A stretch of 64,000 nt of DNA from Oxalobacteraceae bacterium OTU3CINTB1 (lineage in GTDB: Bacteria > Pseudomonadota > Gammaproteobacteria > Burkholderiales > Burkholderiaceae_D). The notes beneath the pieces were generated by a model. The model was not told where the DNA came from. It did no database searches and was given only the letters and a program-made list of their open reading frames with translations. Of this stretch, positions 35,183 through 44,831 are shown piece after piece. Made by a program: the position numbers and the translations under genes. Every line of letters starts with the position of its first letter. Within the stretch, counting starts at the first letter, position 1. The stretch is from contig CP099652.1 in the NCBI GenBank assembly GCA_024123955.1, positions 806,001-870,000 of the forward strand, in the 5' to 3' direction.

Positions 35183-36520
35183 ATGAAGATGCTGAACCAG
35201 GAAGAAGCAAAGCGTGTTTGCGACAAGGTGATGGCGCTGTCCAAGGCCGACGAGTGCCGCGTGCAAATCAGCGGCAACCGTCGCGGCAATATCCGCTACG
35301 CGCGCAACAGCGTGTCGACGGCGGGGCTGGTGGAGAACACGCAGTTGACCGTGAGCGTCGCTTTCGGCAAGCGCCAGGGCACCGCCTCGGTCAACGAGTT
35401 CGATGACAAGTCGCTGGAAAAAGCCGTGCGCCGCGCCGAGGAAGTGGCGCGGCTGGCGCCGGAGAATCCGGAGTTCGTGCCGGCGATTAAAACGCAGCTG
35501 TACAAAGGGTCCAACACTTACAGCGCCGCCACCGCTGCAATCGATCCGGAGTACCGCGCCGAAGTGGCCGCGCAGAGCATCAACTCGGCGCGCAAGAAGG
35601 GGCTGGTGGCAGCGGGCTTCTTCAGCGACAGCACCGGCTTCGAAACCGTGGCCAATTCGAACGGTGTGTTCGGCTACCAGACCCTGACCAATCTTGGCTT
35701 CACCGTGACCACCCGCACCGAAGACGGTCGCGGTTCGGGATGGGTGACCCGTTCGGCCAACGACGCCGCCAAATTCGACGCGCGCGAAGCATCCGATGTG
35801 GCGATCGAAAAAGCGCTGAAGTCGGTCGACGCCAAGGCCCTCGAGCCGGGCCGCTACACGGTGATCCTGGAGCCGGCGGCGACGTCGGAGATCATCGGCC
35901 GCATGTTCGGCGCCTTCGATGCGCGCCAGGCCGACGAGGGCCGCAGCTTCCTGTCGAAAAAGGGCGGCGGCAACCGCCTTGGCGAGAAGCTGTTCGACGA
36001 GCAGGTCAACCTGTGGGCCGATCCGTGGAATACCGATGTGCCGGTGCTGGCGTGGGACAACGCTTCGATGCTGGCGCGCGAACGCACGGACGTCATCAAG
36101 GGCGGCAAGATCGAATCGCTGGACTACACCCAGTACTGGGCGCAAAAGCAGGACAAGCGCGCCTTCGGCCGTCACGGCAACATGATCATGTCCGGCGGGG
36201 GCAAGTCGACCGAGGAGCTGATCGCCTCGACCAAGAAGGGTGTGCTGGTCACACGCACCTGGTACATCCGCATGGTCGATCCGCAATCGCTGCTGCTCAC
36301 CGGCCTGACGCGGGACGGCACCTTCTACATCGAGAACGGCAAGATCAAGCATCCGATCAAGAACTTCCGCTTCAACGAGAGCCCGGTGACGATGCTGAAC
36401 AATATCGACGAACTGGGTAAGCCGGTCGTCATCGGCGGCGACGAAGTGCGCTTCCAGATGATGATCCCGCCGATGAAGGTTCGCGATTTCAACTTCACCT
36501 CGTTGTCGGACGCGGTGTAA
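35183..36520 (+). CDS. TldE/PmbA-family partner protein, copy 2
   Basis: 445 residues, the same length as copy 1 and collinear with it (GNIRYARNSVSTAGLVENTQ, GKSTEELIASTKKGVLVTRTWYIRMVDPQS). No metal motif and no signal peptide. Starts 3 bp after the second tldD stop, so translation is tightly coupled and a 1:1 complex with TldD copy 2 is likely. The two TldD/TldE pairs may have distinct substrates or form mixed complexes. Confidence 0.9.
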   Translation: MKMLNQEEAKRVCDKVMALSKADECRVQISGNRRGNIRYARNSVSTAGLVENTQLTVSVAFGKRQGTASVNEFDDKSLEKAVRRAEEVARLAPENPEFVPAIKTQLYKGSNTYSAATAAIDPEYRAEVAAQSINSARKKGLVAAGFFSDSTGFETVANSNGVFGYQTLTNLGFTVTTRTEDGRGSGWVTRSANDAAKFDAREASDVAIEKALKSVDAKALEPGRYTVILEPAATSEIIGRMFGAFDARQADEGRSFLSKKGGGNRLGEKLFDEQVNLWADPWNTDVPVLAWDNASMLARERTDVIKGGKIESLDYTQYWAQKQDKRAFGRHGNMIMSGGGKSTEELIASTKKGVLVTRTWYIRMVDPQSLLLTGLTRDGTFYIENGKIKHPIKNFRFNESPVTMLNNIDELGKPVVIGGDEVRFQMMIPPMKVRDFNFTSLSDAV

Positions 36521-36536
36521 AGGACAAGGACAGCGC

Positions 36537-37157
36537 GTGGCCAACTACGATTTCTACTTCACCCGCCTGACTTACGAGTCGGGCGACTGGGATGTGGACG
36601 TCCGCATGCCGAGCAACGTGCTCAATTCGCTGGTCGAGTATACGACCCTGCGGGTCGATCCCGTCGAGCGCATCGTCGCGCTGTCCGATCCCAAGATGCT
36701 GGAGGCGCCGTTCTGCTATTTCGCCGGCCATAAGCTGGTGCAGTTCACGGCGGCCGAACGCAAGAACCTGGAACGCTACATCAAGGGTGGCGGGTTTCTG
36801 TTTGTCGACGACTGCAATCACGACATCGACGGCCTGTTCGCCAAGTCCTTCGAGGGCGAGATCGCCAGTATCTTCGGCAAGAGGGCCTTGCAGAAGATCC
36901 CGAACAACCATCCGGTGTATTCGAGTTTCTTCAAGTTCGACGGCCCGCCCAACACCAGCGTGGAGCTGAACGGCTGGGGCGACGATCTGGTGCACGACTA
37001 TCTGAAGGCGGTGGAAGCCGGCGGCCGCGTGCGGCTTTTGTACAGCAACAAGGACTACGGGTGCGAGTGGGATTACGACTTCCGCAACAAGCGTTTTCTC
37101 GCCATCGACAACACCCGCTTTGCGGTCAATATCATTCAATACGCGTTGGGAGCTTAA
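36537..37157 (+). CDS. DUF4159-domain protein
   Basis: 206 residues from GTG 36537 (AAGGA upstream). Contains the DUF4159 core (FYFTRLTYESGDWDVD, LERYIKGGGFLFVDDCNHD, NNHPVYSSFFKFDG), a Rossmann/GATase-like fold. No signal peptide or TM helix. DUF4159 proteins are regularly found beside MoxR/DUF58/BatA genes; function unknown. Here it links the TldD/TldE pairs to the MoxR module. Confidence 0.85.
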   Translation: MANYDFYFTRLTYESGDWDVDVRMPSNVLNSLVEYTTLRVDPVERIVALSDPKMLEAPFCYFAGHKLVQFTAAERKNLERYIKGGGFLFVDDCNHDIDGLFAKSFEGEIASIFGKRALQKIPNNHPVYSSFFKFDGPPNTSVELNGWGDDLVHDYLKAVEAGGRVRLLYSNKDYGCEWDYDFRNKRFLAIDNTRFAVNIIQYALGA

Positions 37158-37159
37158 AG

Positions 37160-38154
<995 letters not shown>

Positions 38155-38155
<1 letters not shown>

Positions 38156-39069
38156 TGCAAGCGAACCCAAAGCCGGCCGACGCCGCCATGACCACGATGA
38201 TGGTGCGGACCAAGGATCTTGAACTGGTCATTCGTCACGTGCTGGCGGGTCTCGGTCACGGCCTGCACGCCGGCCGCGAACGCGGCGCCGGTGTCGAGTT
38301 TTCCGAGTACCGCGCCTATGCGCCGGGCGACGAGTGGCGCCGGGTCGACTGGAAGCTGCTGGCGCGCGCGGACCGTTACTATGTGCGCGAGGCGGAGCGC
38401 GACAGCCATGTCGCCACTTGGCTGTGGCTCGATGCCACCGCCTCGATGGCGGAGCCGAGCCGCGAGATCGACGGCGTCGATAAGCTGTGGTTCGCCCGCA
38501 CCGTGCTGGCTTGCGTGGCGGCGATCGCACAGCGGCAGGGCGACGCCTTCGGGCTGGTGGTCTGCAGCGGTGGAAAGATCGAGTTCACGCAGGCTACGCG
38601 TGGTCCGCGCCAGTTGCAGCGCGTGCTGGCGCAACTGTCGAAGGCTCGTCCCGAGGGCGGCTTGCCCAGCGCCGAGGTGCTGAAGGCGAACCTGCATTTC
38701 GCGCGGTCGCCGAGTCTTATTTTCGCCGCCAGCGATTTCCTCGATTGGCCGTCCCCATTGAGCGAGGCGCTGCTGCGGTTGCGCAAACTGCGGCATGACG
38801 TGCGTTTGCTCACCCTGCGCACGCGGGCGGAAGTCGATGCCGGTTTCAAGTCCGGCGCCGGCTACCGCGATCCTGAACAGAGCGACGGCCTGCACCGCAT
38901 GAGCAATCGGGACCGCGATAGCTACAAGCGGCAAAGCCGCGCGCACTTCGACGGCGTGGCGGGCAGCTGCCGGCAAAACAATATCGTCCATTTCGAGGCG
39001 TGCATCGAGCAGGAATTGGTCGCGGTGTTGCGTAGCTGGCTGCGGCTGGCGGGAGCGCGCGCGAAATGA
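38155..39069 (+). CDS. DUF58 (VWA-like) protein, MoxR partner
   Basis: 304 residues with the DUF58 signature EFSEYRAYAPGDEWRRVDWK at about 45-64, followed by a VWA-like Rossmann core (LWLDATASM, DKLWFARTVLACVAAIAQRQGDAFGLVV). It overlaps moxR by one base and is probably its adaptor. No TM helices, so the complex would sit on the cytoplasmic side, with the next genes providing membrane anchoring. Confidence 0.92.
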
Positions 39070-39094
39070 AGATTGGAACCTTGGTGGATAGCCG

Positions 39095-40156
39095 ATGCTG
39101 AGTTCTTATGCGTTCTGGTGGTTCGCGCTGCCGGTATTGCTGTTGCCGATATGGTGGCATCGCCAGAAGCGGCAGCGTTTAAAGGCCGAACCACTGGCGA
39201 CCGCGCGCTTTCTGCCTGTCGCCGCGCCGGAGCAGCTACGGGTCTGGCAATGGCGCGACCGCATCCTGCTGCTGGTGCGTTGTCTGTTGTTGCTGGCGCT
39301 GATCGCCTGGCTGGCCGCCACCATCATTCCATGGCGTGGCAACACGGTGCTGCTCGACGCTGGCGCGGACAAGGCATGGGCGGAGCGCGCAATCGGCAGC
39401 GCCGGTTTCACGGGTGCGCCACGCGTCGATCTGCCGCCGGATGCGTTGCAGTGGCTGCGCCGGCATGAGCGGGACTGGCGACCGGATGCCAAACTGTTGA
39501 TCGTCGCGCGCGCCGGGCAGATCGCCATGCCTGCGCGGATGCCGCAATTCGGCCATGAGGTGGAAGTGCGCACGATGCCTGCCGCGACCCGAGCCGCCCT
39601 GCCGGCGGTTGTGCGTCACCCAGTGGTGTTGTCCGTCGCCTCGGGCGCCGGTGCCGCCTGGCGCTCGCTGTTCGCGGCATTCGATAAGGCGGGAGACGGC
39701 AGCAACCGTTATGTCATATCCGCCGCGCCGGATGCCGGCGCCGGGCTTGTTGTCTGGGACCGGCCGGGTGAGGCGCCGCCACCTGCCTGGCGCGCACCAC
39801 ATTGGTGGATTTCCACCGCATCCGCGCAAGCTGCGGCTTTTCCCGAGCTGAAAAATTCGGCAGCGATCACCATCAATAGCCTGACGTTGAAGTATGCGGA
39901 CAGTCCGCGCGGCCGCCTTTGGACATCGGAAGCTTTTCCGCCGCGCGACGCCGATACCGCGCGCACCCTTTACGAAACCTGGCAGTCGCTGGGTGCCGCT
40001 GCTGCGCCGGCGTATCCGATGCCGTCGCAAGCCATGGTGACGACGCGTAGCCCGTCTTCCGCGGTCATCGATGCCAGGCCCGCGACCTGGCTGGCCTACG
40101 TTTTACTCGCGTTGTTTTTACTGGAACGGATACTTGCCCATGCACGGCGAAACTGA
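39095..40156 (+). CDS. BatA-domain membrane protein
   Basis: 353 residues. The N-terminus has the BatA/TIGR02226 two-helix arrangement (SSYAFWWFALPVLLLPIWW, RDRILLLVRCLLLLALIAWLAAT), then a periplasmic Rossmann-like part and a C-terminal TM helix (WLAYVLLALFLLERILAHARR). It has no VWA metal site. Typical third member of MoxR-DUF58-Bat clusters. Its end overlaps the next start by 17 bp. Confidence 0.82.
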   Translation: MLSSYAFWWFALPVLLLPIWWHRQKRQRLKAEPLATARFLPVAAPEQLRVWQWRDRILLLVRCLLLLALIAWLAATIIPWRGNTVLLDAGADKAWAERAIGSAGFTGAPRVDLPPDALQWLRRHERDWRPDAKLLIVARAGQIAMPARMPQFGHEVEVRTMPAATRAALPAVVRHPVVLSVASGAGAAWRSLFAAFDKAGDGSNRYVISAAPDAGAGLVVWDRPGEAPPPAWRAPHWWISTASAQAAAFPELKNSAAITINSLTLKYADSPRGRLWTSEAFPPRDADTARTLYETWQSLGAAAAPAYPMPSQAMVTTRSPSSAVIDARPATWLAYVLLALFLLERILAHARRN

Positions 40157-42251
40157 ATTCCTGCGCCGCCGCCTGTGGGCCGCCGTCCTGCGCCGTCGTT
40201 TGCCGCAATGGCTGGCCGCGCTGGCGCCACTGGCGCTTGTCGCCATCTTGCTGCCCGCCGCCGGGGCAATCGCGCTGGCGGCCATCGCCATATGGGTGAT
40301 TTGGCTCGCTGCCGACATCTACCGCTTGCACCGGCGGATCGCGGACCAATGGACCTCGTGGCTGAACGCCGCCATCCCCGCGCTGGAAGACAGCAGCACG
40401 CTATTGGCCGCCGAGGCCAAGACACCGATCGCGCGTTTGCAGCAGCAACGCCTGCAATCCCGTTTGGCCCAGGTGCTGACGGGCGACGACTATCGCCGCA
40501 TTGCCCGCACCCGCGTGCGATTCGGCTTCGTGCCGCTGGTCGCGAGCTTGATCGCCGCCGGCGCGGCATGGGGCTTTCAAGCGAAGCCCGTTAGAGCCGG
40601 AATGCCGGCGGCCGCCGCCAGTGCCAACAAGCCCATTGCCGATGGCGAGGTGTATTTGCGTGTTGCGCCGCCGGCCTACACGGGCGTCGCCGGATTCGAA
40701 ACCGCCGCCCGCGACATCCAGATTCCCCAATATTCCGAGGTGCGCTGGTGCGTGCGAAAACCCGTCGGCGCGCAACCGGTGGTGGAGTTGGGGGATGGGC
40801 AAGCGCTGTCGATCACGGCCGATTGCGCGACCAGGCGCATCGAGGACTCGTTATTCTGGCGTACGCGCGGTGCGGCCGGCACCCGCTACAACATTCGCGT
40901 CACGCCTGACCAGCCACCGCAAGTGACGATCATCGAACCGACGGAGTTGATACATCTGCTGCCGAAGAATGTGAAAGCCGTGCAGCTATCCGTTCTGGCG
41001 ACAGACGACTACGCGATATCGCGTGCCAGCTTGCATATGACGCTGGCGCGCGGCAGCGGCGAGAACGTCCGCTTCACGGACCGCGAAGTACCGCTGCCGA
41101 AATCGGCCGACCCCAAGTCGCGCGGCTGGAAAAAGCAATGGACGCTGGCGGAACTGGGGATGGAGCCGGGCGACGAGCTGTATTTCTTCGTTCGCGCCAC
41201 CGATAACGCGCCGGACACGCCACACACCATGCAATCGCCGACCTACACGCTGCGCCTGCCCGGTCCCGACGCAGAGAGCTTGGATTCGACCGCGTTGCCT
41301 TCCATGGTCAAGCCGGAGAATCTGCGCAGCCAGCGCCAGATCATCATCGATACCGAACAGCTGGTCGCCGATATGCAGGCCAATCCGAAGATGCCGGCCG
41401 CCACGCTGCGCTCCCGCAGCGAAGGCATCGCCGCCGACCAGGCCGCGCTGCGGCTGCGCTACGGTCAATTCCTCGGCGAGGAATCGAGCTTGTTCGGCGA
41501 CGAGCACGGACATGGCGGCGCAGGGCATAAGGAAGATACGCACGAGGAGGATGATCATAAAGAGGATGAACATAAAGAAGGCGGCCATTCCGCGCCTGAG
41601 CACCACGGCGGCTCCGCCGGGATGGGCAGCGAGGTAGCGGCGATGCATCAATTCGGGCACGTCCACGATCAGGAGGACAACGCCACCATCTTCGACCCGC
41701 AGACCAAGGCGGTGCTCAAGCGCGCGTTGTCGGCGATGTGGGATGCCGAAAAATCGCTGCGCGCGATCTCGCCCAAGCCCGCGCTTGCGCCCGAGTACAA
41801 GGCGCTGGAAGCGATCAAGGAGCTGCAGGCGGCGGAGCGGGTGTATCTGCACCGCACCGCCTTCGTGCCGCCTGCATTGAAGGAAGAGAAGCGCATGAGC
41901 GGAGATATCGTCGGCGCGATGAGCTACAAGCGCGCGCAGGGGGCCGCCAGCGACAGCGTGCCAGCCGAGGTGCGGGAACTGGTGCAGGCGTTGTCGGCGG
42001 ATGGCGCGTTGCCGGCGCTGTGGAGCAAGTCCGCCCGCGACACCATCGCGGCCCGCATTGCCGATCAAGAGCAGAAGCTAAGCGCGCAGCGCGCCGTGCA
42101 GGACGTGAGGGACGGCTGCGTGCCGTGCCGCGCCGAACTGCGCGCCTGGCTGCGCGGCACGTTGACCGACGCGCCCGTGCTGCTGCAGGCGCGCCCCACG
42201 GTCGATAGCCCGTTCGCGCAGGCGTGGCGTGGCAAGGAGCAGGCGCGATGA
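40140..42251 (+). CDS. DUF4175-like large membrane protein with His/Asp/Glu-rich loop
   Basis: 703 residues from ATG 40140. Two N-terminal TM helices (about 20-60) and a third near 125-143 precede a large, probably periplasmic region with beta-sandwich character (YLRVAPPAYTGVAGFETAARDI, PPQVTIIEPTELIHL) and then long helices. Residues about 454-492 are very rich in His, Glu and Asp (DEHGHGGAGHKEDTHEEDDH and onward), a likely metal-binding loop. A CVPC pair lies near the C-terminus. Resembles DUF4175 proteins of MoxR operons. It overlaps both neighbours, so it is strictly operonic. Confidence 0.72.
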   Translation: MHGETEFLRRRLWAAVLRRRLPQWLAALAPLALVAILLPAAGAIALAAIAIWVIWLAADIYRLHRRIADQWTSWLNAAIPALEDSSTLLAAEAKTPIARLQQQRLQSRLAQVLTGDDYRRIARTRVRFGFVPLVASLIAAGAAWGFQAKPVRAGMPAAAASANKPIADGEVYLRVAPPAYTGVAGFETAARDIQIPQYSEVRWCVRKPVGAQPVVELGDGQALSITADCATRRIEDSLFWRTRGAAGTRYNIRVTPDQPPQVTIIEPTELIHLLPKNVKAVQLSVLATDDYAISRASLHMTLARGSGENVRFTDREVPLPKSADPKSRGWKKQWTLAELGMEPGDELYFFVRATDNAPDTPHTMQSPTYTLRLPGPDAESLDSTALPSMVKPENLRSQRQIIIDTEQLVADMQANPKMPAATLRSRSEGIAADQAALRLRYGQFLGEESSLFGDEHGHGGAGHKEDTHEEDDHKEDEHKEGGHSAPEHHGGSAGMGSEVAAMHQFGHVHDQEDNATIFDPQTKAVLKRALSAMWDAEKSLRAISPKPALAPEYKALEAIKELQAAERVYLHRTAFVPPALKEEKRMSGDIVGAMSYKRAQGAASDSVPAEVRELVQALSADGALPALWSKSARDTIAARIADQEQKLSAQRAVQDVRDGCVPCRAELRAWLRGTLTDAPVLLQARPTVDSPFAQAWRGKEQAR

Positions 42252-43954
42252 GCGGCGCGGTGGTCTCCATCATGAATCTCGCCACGGTCGATGCCGGCAC
42301 GTTGGCTGTTTCCGGGTTGGCGCTGGCCGCCGGTGTCGTTAGCGCCGTTCTTTTCGCACGCGGACGGCGCTGGATCAATGCGCTGTTGGTGGCGGTTGGT
42401 GCGGCGGCGTTGGCGATCGCGCTGGCGGACATTCGCCTGCCGTCCAAAGGACGAGACGCATTGGCGGTGGTCACGGATGCCAGCGGGCGCATCGACGACG
42501 CGACGTCGCGCGCCATGCGCGATGCCGCCGTCATCGCCCTGAGCGGCGATGGATTGCGCGAAGCCGAGTGGCGTGATTTGCCCGCGCGGCCGCTCCAGTG
42601 GAAACCGGTTCAGGCGGATCTGCTGTCGATCGACTTCCCGCGCGCGATGCCGTTGGGGCGCATTTTCACGCTGACCGTCCGCCGGCCGCATGCGCCGGCC
42701 GGGTGGCGCTTGCAGCTGTTGGCTGAGAATAAACAGGTGCTGGCCGATTCCGGCGCCATTGCGGCGGGCACCGCACCCGCCTCGCAGTTGACCGTTCAAT
42801 GGTTGCCGCCAGTGGCCGAGGCGATGGTGCTGCGTGCGCGCCTGCTGGATGGCAAAGGTAAAACGATTGCCGAGGGACCGGTGCCGCTTCAGGTGACCGA
42901 GGCCGTGCCGTTGCAGATTCAGGGGCGTTTCGATGCGGCGTCGTTCGACGCGCGCGCGTTGAACCGGCTGTTGTCCGACAGCGGCGCGATCGTCGATTGG
43001 AGCGTCACGCTGGGTAAGGCTATCGCCCGCAGTGAGACTGCGCGGGAGCCGCTCACCGCGCCGAACGCCGTTTTTGTGGATGCCGCGTATGTGGAAAGGC
43101 TGGCGCCATCCGCCCGCGCCGCGCTGCTGGCCGCCACGGGGCAGGGCGTACCGCTGGTGGTCCTGGGGGCGAATGCGGCCGATGCCGGATTCTGGCAACG
43201 GGAGCTGGGCTTGCGCCTTCAGCCGCAATCGCCGACGACGGAAAAGGAAGACCAGCGCCAGTTCAGTGTCGCGGGTGTTTCGTTGGCCATGCCGCCAGCG
43301 ACGTTGAATCCTGACGATCGCGGTGGCGGGCAGTGGTCGGTGCTGGCATGGGACAGTGGCAAGCGGCCGTGGCTCTGGCAGCGCGAATTGCGTCAGGGAC
43401 GGGTGATCTGGGTTGGCGTCTCGGAGTGGCATCGTTACGCGATCAGCGCGCCGCAGGCGTTGACGCTGTGGTGGCAGGACGCCATGGACCGCATGGTGTT
43501 GGCGGGTGTGCGAAAGACAGAGTGGCGGTTGTCCGACGCGATGCCGGTGACGGGTTTGCGCAGCGAGGTATGCGTCCAGGGCGCGGATGCGGGGGCTTCG
43601 CTGCGGGTCGAGGGTGGGCCCGAGTTGTCGTTGCAGGCGCGTGGCGACAAGGCCGATGGAAGGTGTGCGGCGTGGTGGCCGCAGCGCGCGGGTTGGACGC
43701 GTTTCAGCGCCGCCGGCATGCCGGCACCGGGGATGGCGTACGTGTATGCTGCAGACGATTGGCCGCTGTGGCAGCGTTCATTGCGGCGTGAGGCGACCGC
43801 GCTGTATGCGGCGCGTGCGCAGGCCGCAGGCGTGACTGAAACGGCGGAGCGCCCGCTGTCGCCCACGCCGTTCGCGCTGCTGTTCGCCTTCTGCATGCTG
43901 ATGCTGTGGTACCGGGACCCCAAAGCTGACGCGGAACCACGTAGGGCGGATTAG
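42248..43954 (+). CDS. Membrane protein closing the MoxR operon (GATase-like fold suspected)
   Basis: 568 residues from ATG 42248 (ATGA overlap). N-terminal TM helices (TLAVSGLALAAGVVSAVLFA, NALLVAVGAAALAIALAD), a long soluble part with Rossmann-like segments (VPLVVLGANAADAGFWQREL, GRVIWVGVSEWHRYAI) and one C-terminal TM helix (FALLFAFCMLMLWYRDP). It resembles the amidotransferase-like membrane protein at the end of other MoxR/DUF4159/DUF4175 clusters, without a clear catalytic Cys. The final residues RRAD and the stop codon are encoded by an extragenic palindrome, so the original C-terminus was probably replaced. Confidence 0.7.
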   Translation: MSGAVVSIMNLATVDAGTLAVSGLALAAGVVSAVLFARGRRWINALLVAVGAAALAIALADIRLPSKGRDALAVVTDASGRIDDATSRAMRDAAVIALSGDGLREAEWRDLPARPLQWKPVQADLLSIDFPRAMPLGRIFTLTVRRPHAPAGWRLQLLAENKQVLADSGAIAAGTAPASQLTVQWLPPVAEAMVLRARLLDGKGKTIAEGPVPLQVTEAVPLQIQGRFDAASFDARALNRLLSDSGAIVDWSVTLGKAIARSETAREPLTAPNAVFVDAAYVERLAPSARAALLAATGQGVPLVVLGANAADAGFWQRELGLRLQPQSPTTEKEDQRQFSVAGVSLAMPPATLNPDDRGGGQWSVLAWDSGKRPWLWQRELRQGRVIWVGVSEWHRYAISAPQALTLWWQDAMDRMVLAGVRKTEWRLSDAMPVTGLRSEVCVQGADAGASLRVEGGPELSLQARGDKADGRCAAWWPQRAGWTRFSAAGMPAPGMAYVYAADDWPLWQRSLRREATALYAARAQAAGVTETAERPLSPTPFALLFAFCMLMLWYRDPKADAEPRRAD

Positions 43955-44030
43955 CGTAGCGTAATCCGCCAAGCTCCGTCGGCGGCGCATAGATGGCGGA
44001 TTACGGCGTTCCGCCTAATCCGCCCTACGT
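43939..44030. repeat. Paired extragenic palindrome (BIME-like), copy 2
   Basis: Units ACGTAGGGCGGATTAGCG...CCGCCA (43939-43971) and TGGCGGATTACGGCG...CCTACGT (43994-44030), in the opposite order to copy 1 and sharing the flank GCGGAACC. The left unit overlaps the 3' end of the preceding gene and provides its TAG stop (43952-43954). It lies between convergent genes and may work as a bidirectional attenuator. Confidence 0.85.
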
Positions 44031-44046
44031 GTCTCCCCGTGAAATT

Positions 44047-44730
44047 TTAAACTGTCGTACCAGCTTCCCACTTCAGGACATAATCCGGCGCCTCGATAGT
44101 GCAGTCGGCATGGCGTTGCGGCGCCATCGGGGTGCGCGCCCACGGCAGCACGCCGGCCCAAACCGGCCATGCCATGTCTTCCTCGTCGTCACTCGGACCG
44201 CCGCTACGCACCTTGCACGCCGCCTCGTCCAGCGGGATGCGCATGATCGTCGTGGCAGCGTACTCCTTGTCGTTGCCCGGGCGGACCTGCGCCTGTCGCC
44301 CCGGCGCCAGCTTTTCCATGAACGCTTCCAGCGTGCGATGGCGCTCGCCTTCGTCGGTCACCACTTCGAAGCGCCCATAGATCATCGCCGAGCGGTAGTT
44401 CATCGTATGGCTGAACGCCGATCGCGCCAGCACCAGGCCGTCCAGATGCGTGATCGTCACGCAGGTCTCGCTTTCCACCAGGCGCTTGAGCATGCGGCTG
44501 CCATTGGAGCCGTGGATGTACAAATGCCCGTCCTCGCGCCAGCAGGCGGTGGGAATGCAGTGCGAGCCTTTGGCGTCGCTAAAGGCGATGTGGCACAGGT
44601 AGGCGTCGTCGATGATGGCGTGCAGGGTGGCTGCGTCGTACTGCGCCTTCTCGGCGCTACGGCGCACGCGGGTGCGGTCGCTCGGCGCGGTGGCGGCGGC
44701 TTGCTGCGCGGGGTTGGCTGCTGCGGTCAT
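44047..44730 (-). CDS. Pyridoxamine 5'-phosphate oxidase family flavin-binding protein
   Basis: 227 residues of the split-barrel PNPOx-like fold (CHIAFSDAKGSHCIPTACWREDGHLYIHGSNGSRM, RSAMIYGRFEVVTDEGERHRTLEAF), similar to COG3467. Likely binds FMN, or heme/F420-like cofactors in relatives; true PNPOx activity is not assured. Start uncertain: ATG 44730 has a close GGAG, ATG 44739 is the alternative. Divergent from a MocR-type PLP-binding regulator, an arrangement that usually means direct control. Confidence 0.86.
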   Translation of the reverse strand: MTAAANPAQQAAATAPSDRTRVRRSAEKAQYDAATLHAIIDDAYLCHIAFSDAKGSHCIPTACWREDGHLYIHGSNGSRMLKRLVESETCVTITHLDGLVLARSAFSHTMNYRSAMIYGRFEVVTDEGERHRTLEAFMEKLAPGRQAQVRPGNDKEYAATTIMRIPLDEAACKVRSGGPSDDEEDMAWPVWAGVLPWARTPMAPQRHADCTIEAPDYVLKWEAGTTV

Positions 44731-44772
44731 GATCTCCATCCAAAATGAGTGAAATATCAATATAATGGTTTG

Positions 44773-44794
44773 CTGGCCCTGAAAACAGGTCCAG
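44773..44794. promoter_or_regulatory. Inverted repeat operator in the MocR/PNPOx divergent region
   Basis: CTGGCCCTG and CAGGTCCAG arms around an AAAA spacer, with one mismatch. Located midway between the divergent starts, with AT-rich -10-like sequence on both sides (TATAAT at 44761). It has the form expected for a GntR/MocR dimer site. Confidence 0.6.
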
Positions 44795-44831
44795 AAATAT
44801 TAGATTTAATGGAGCCACGAATGGATCAAAA

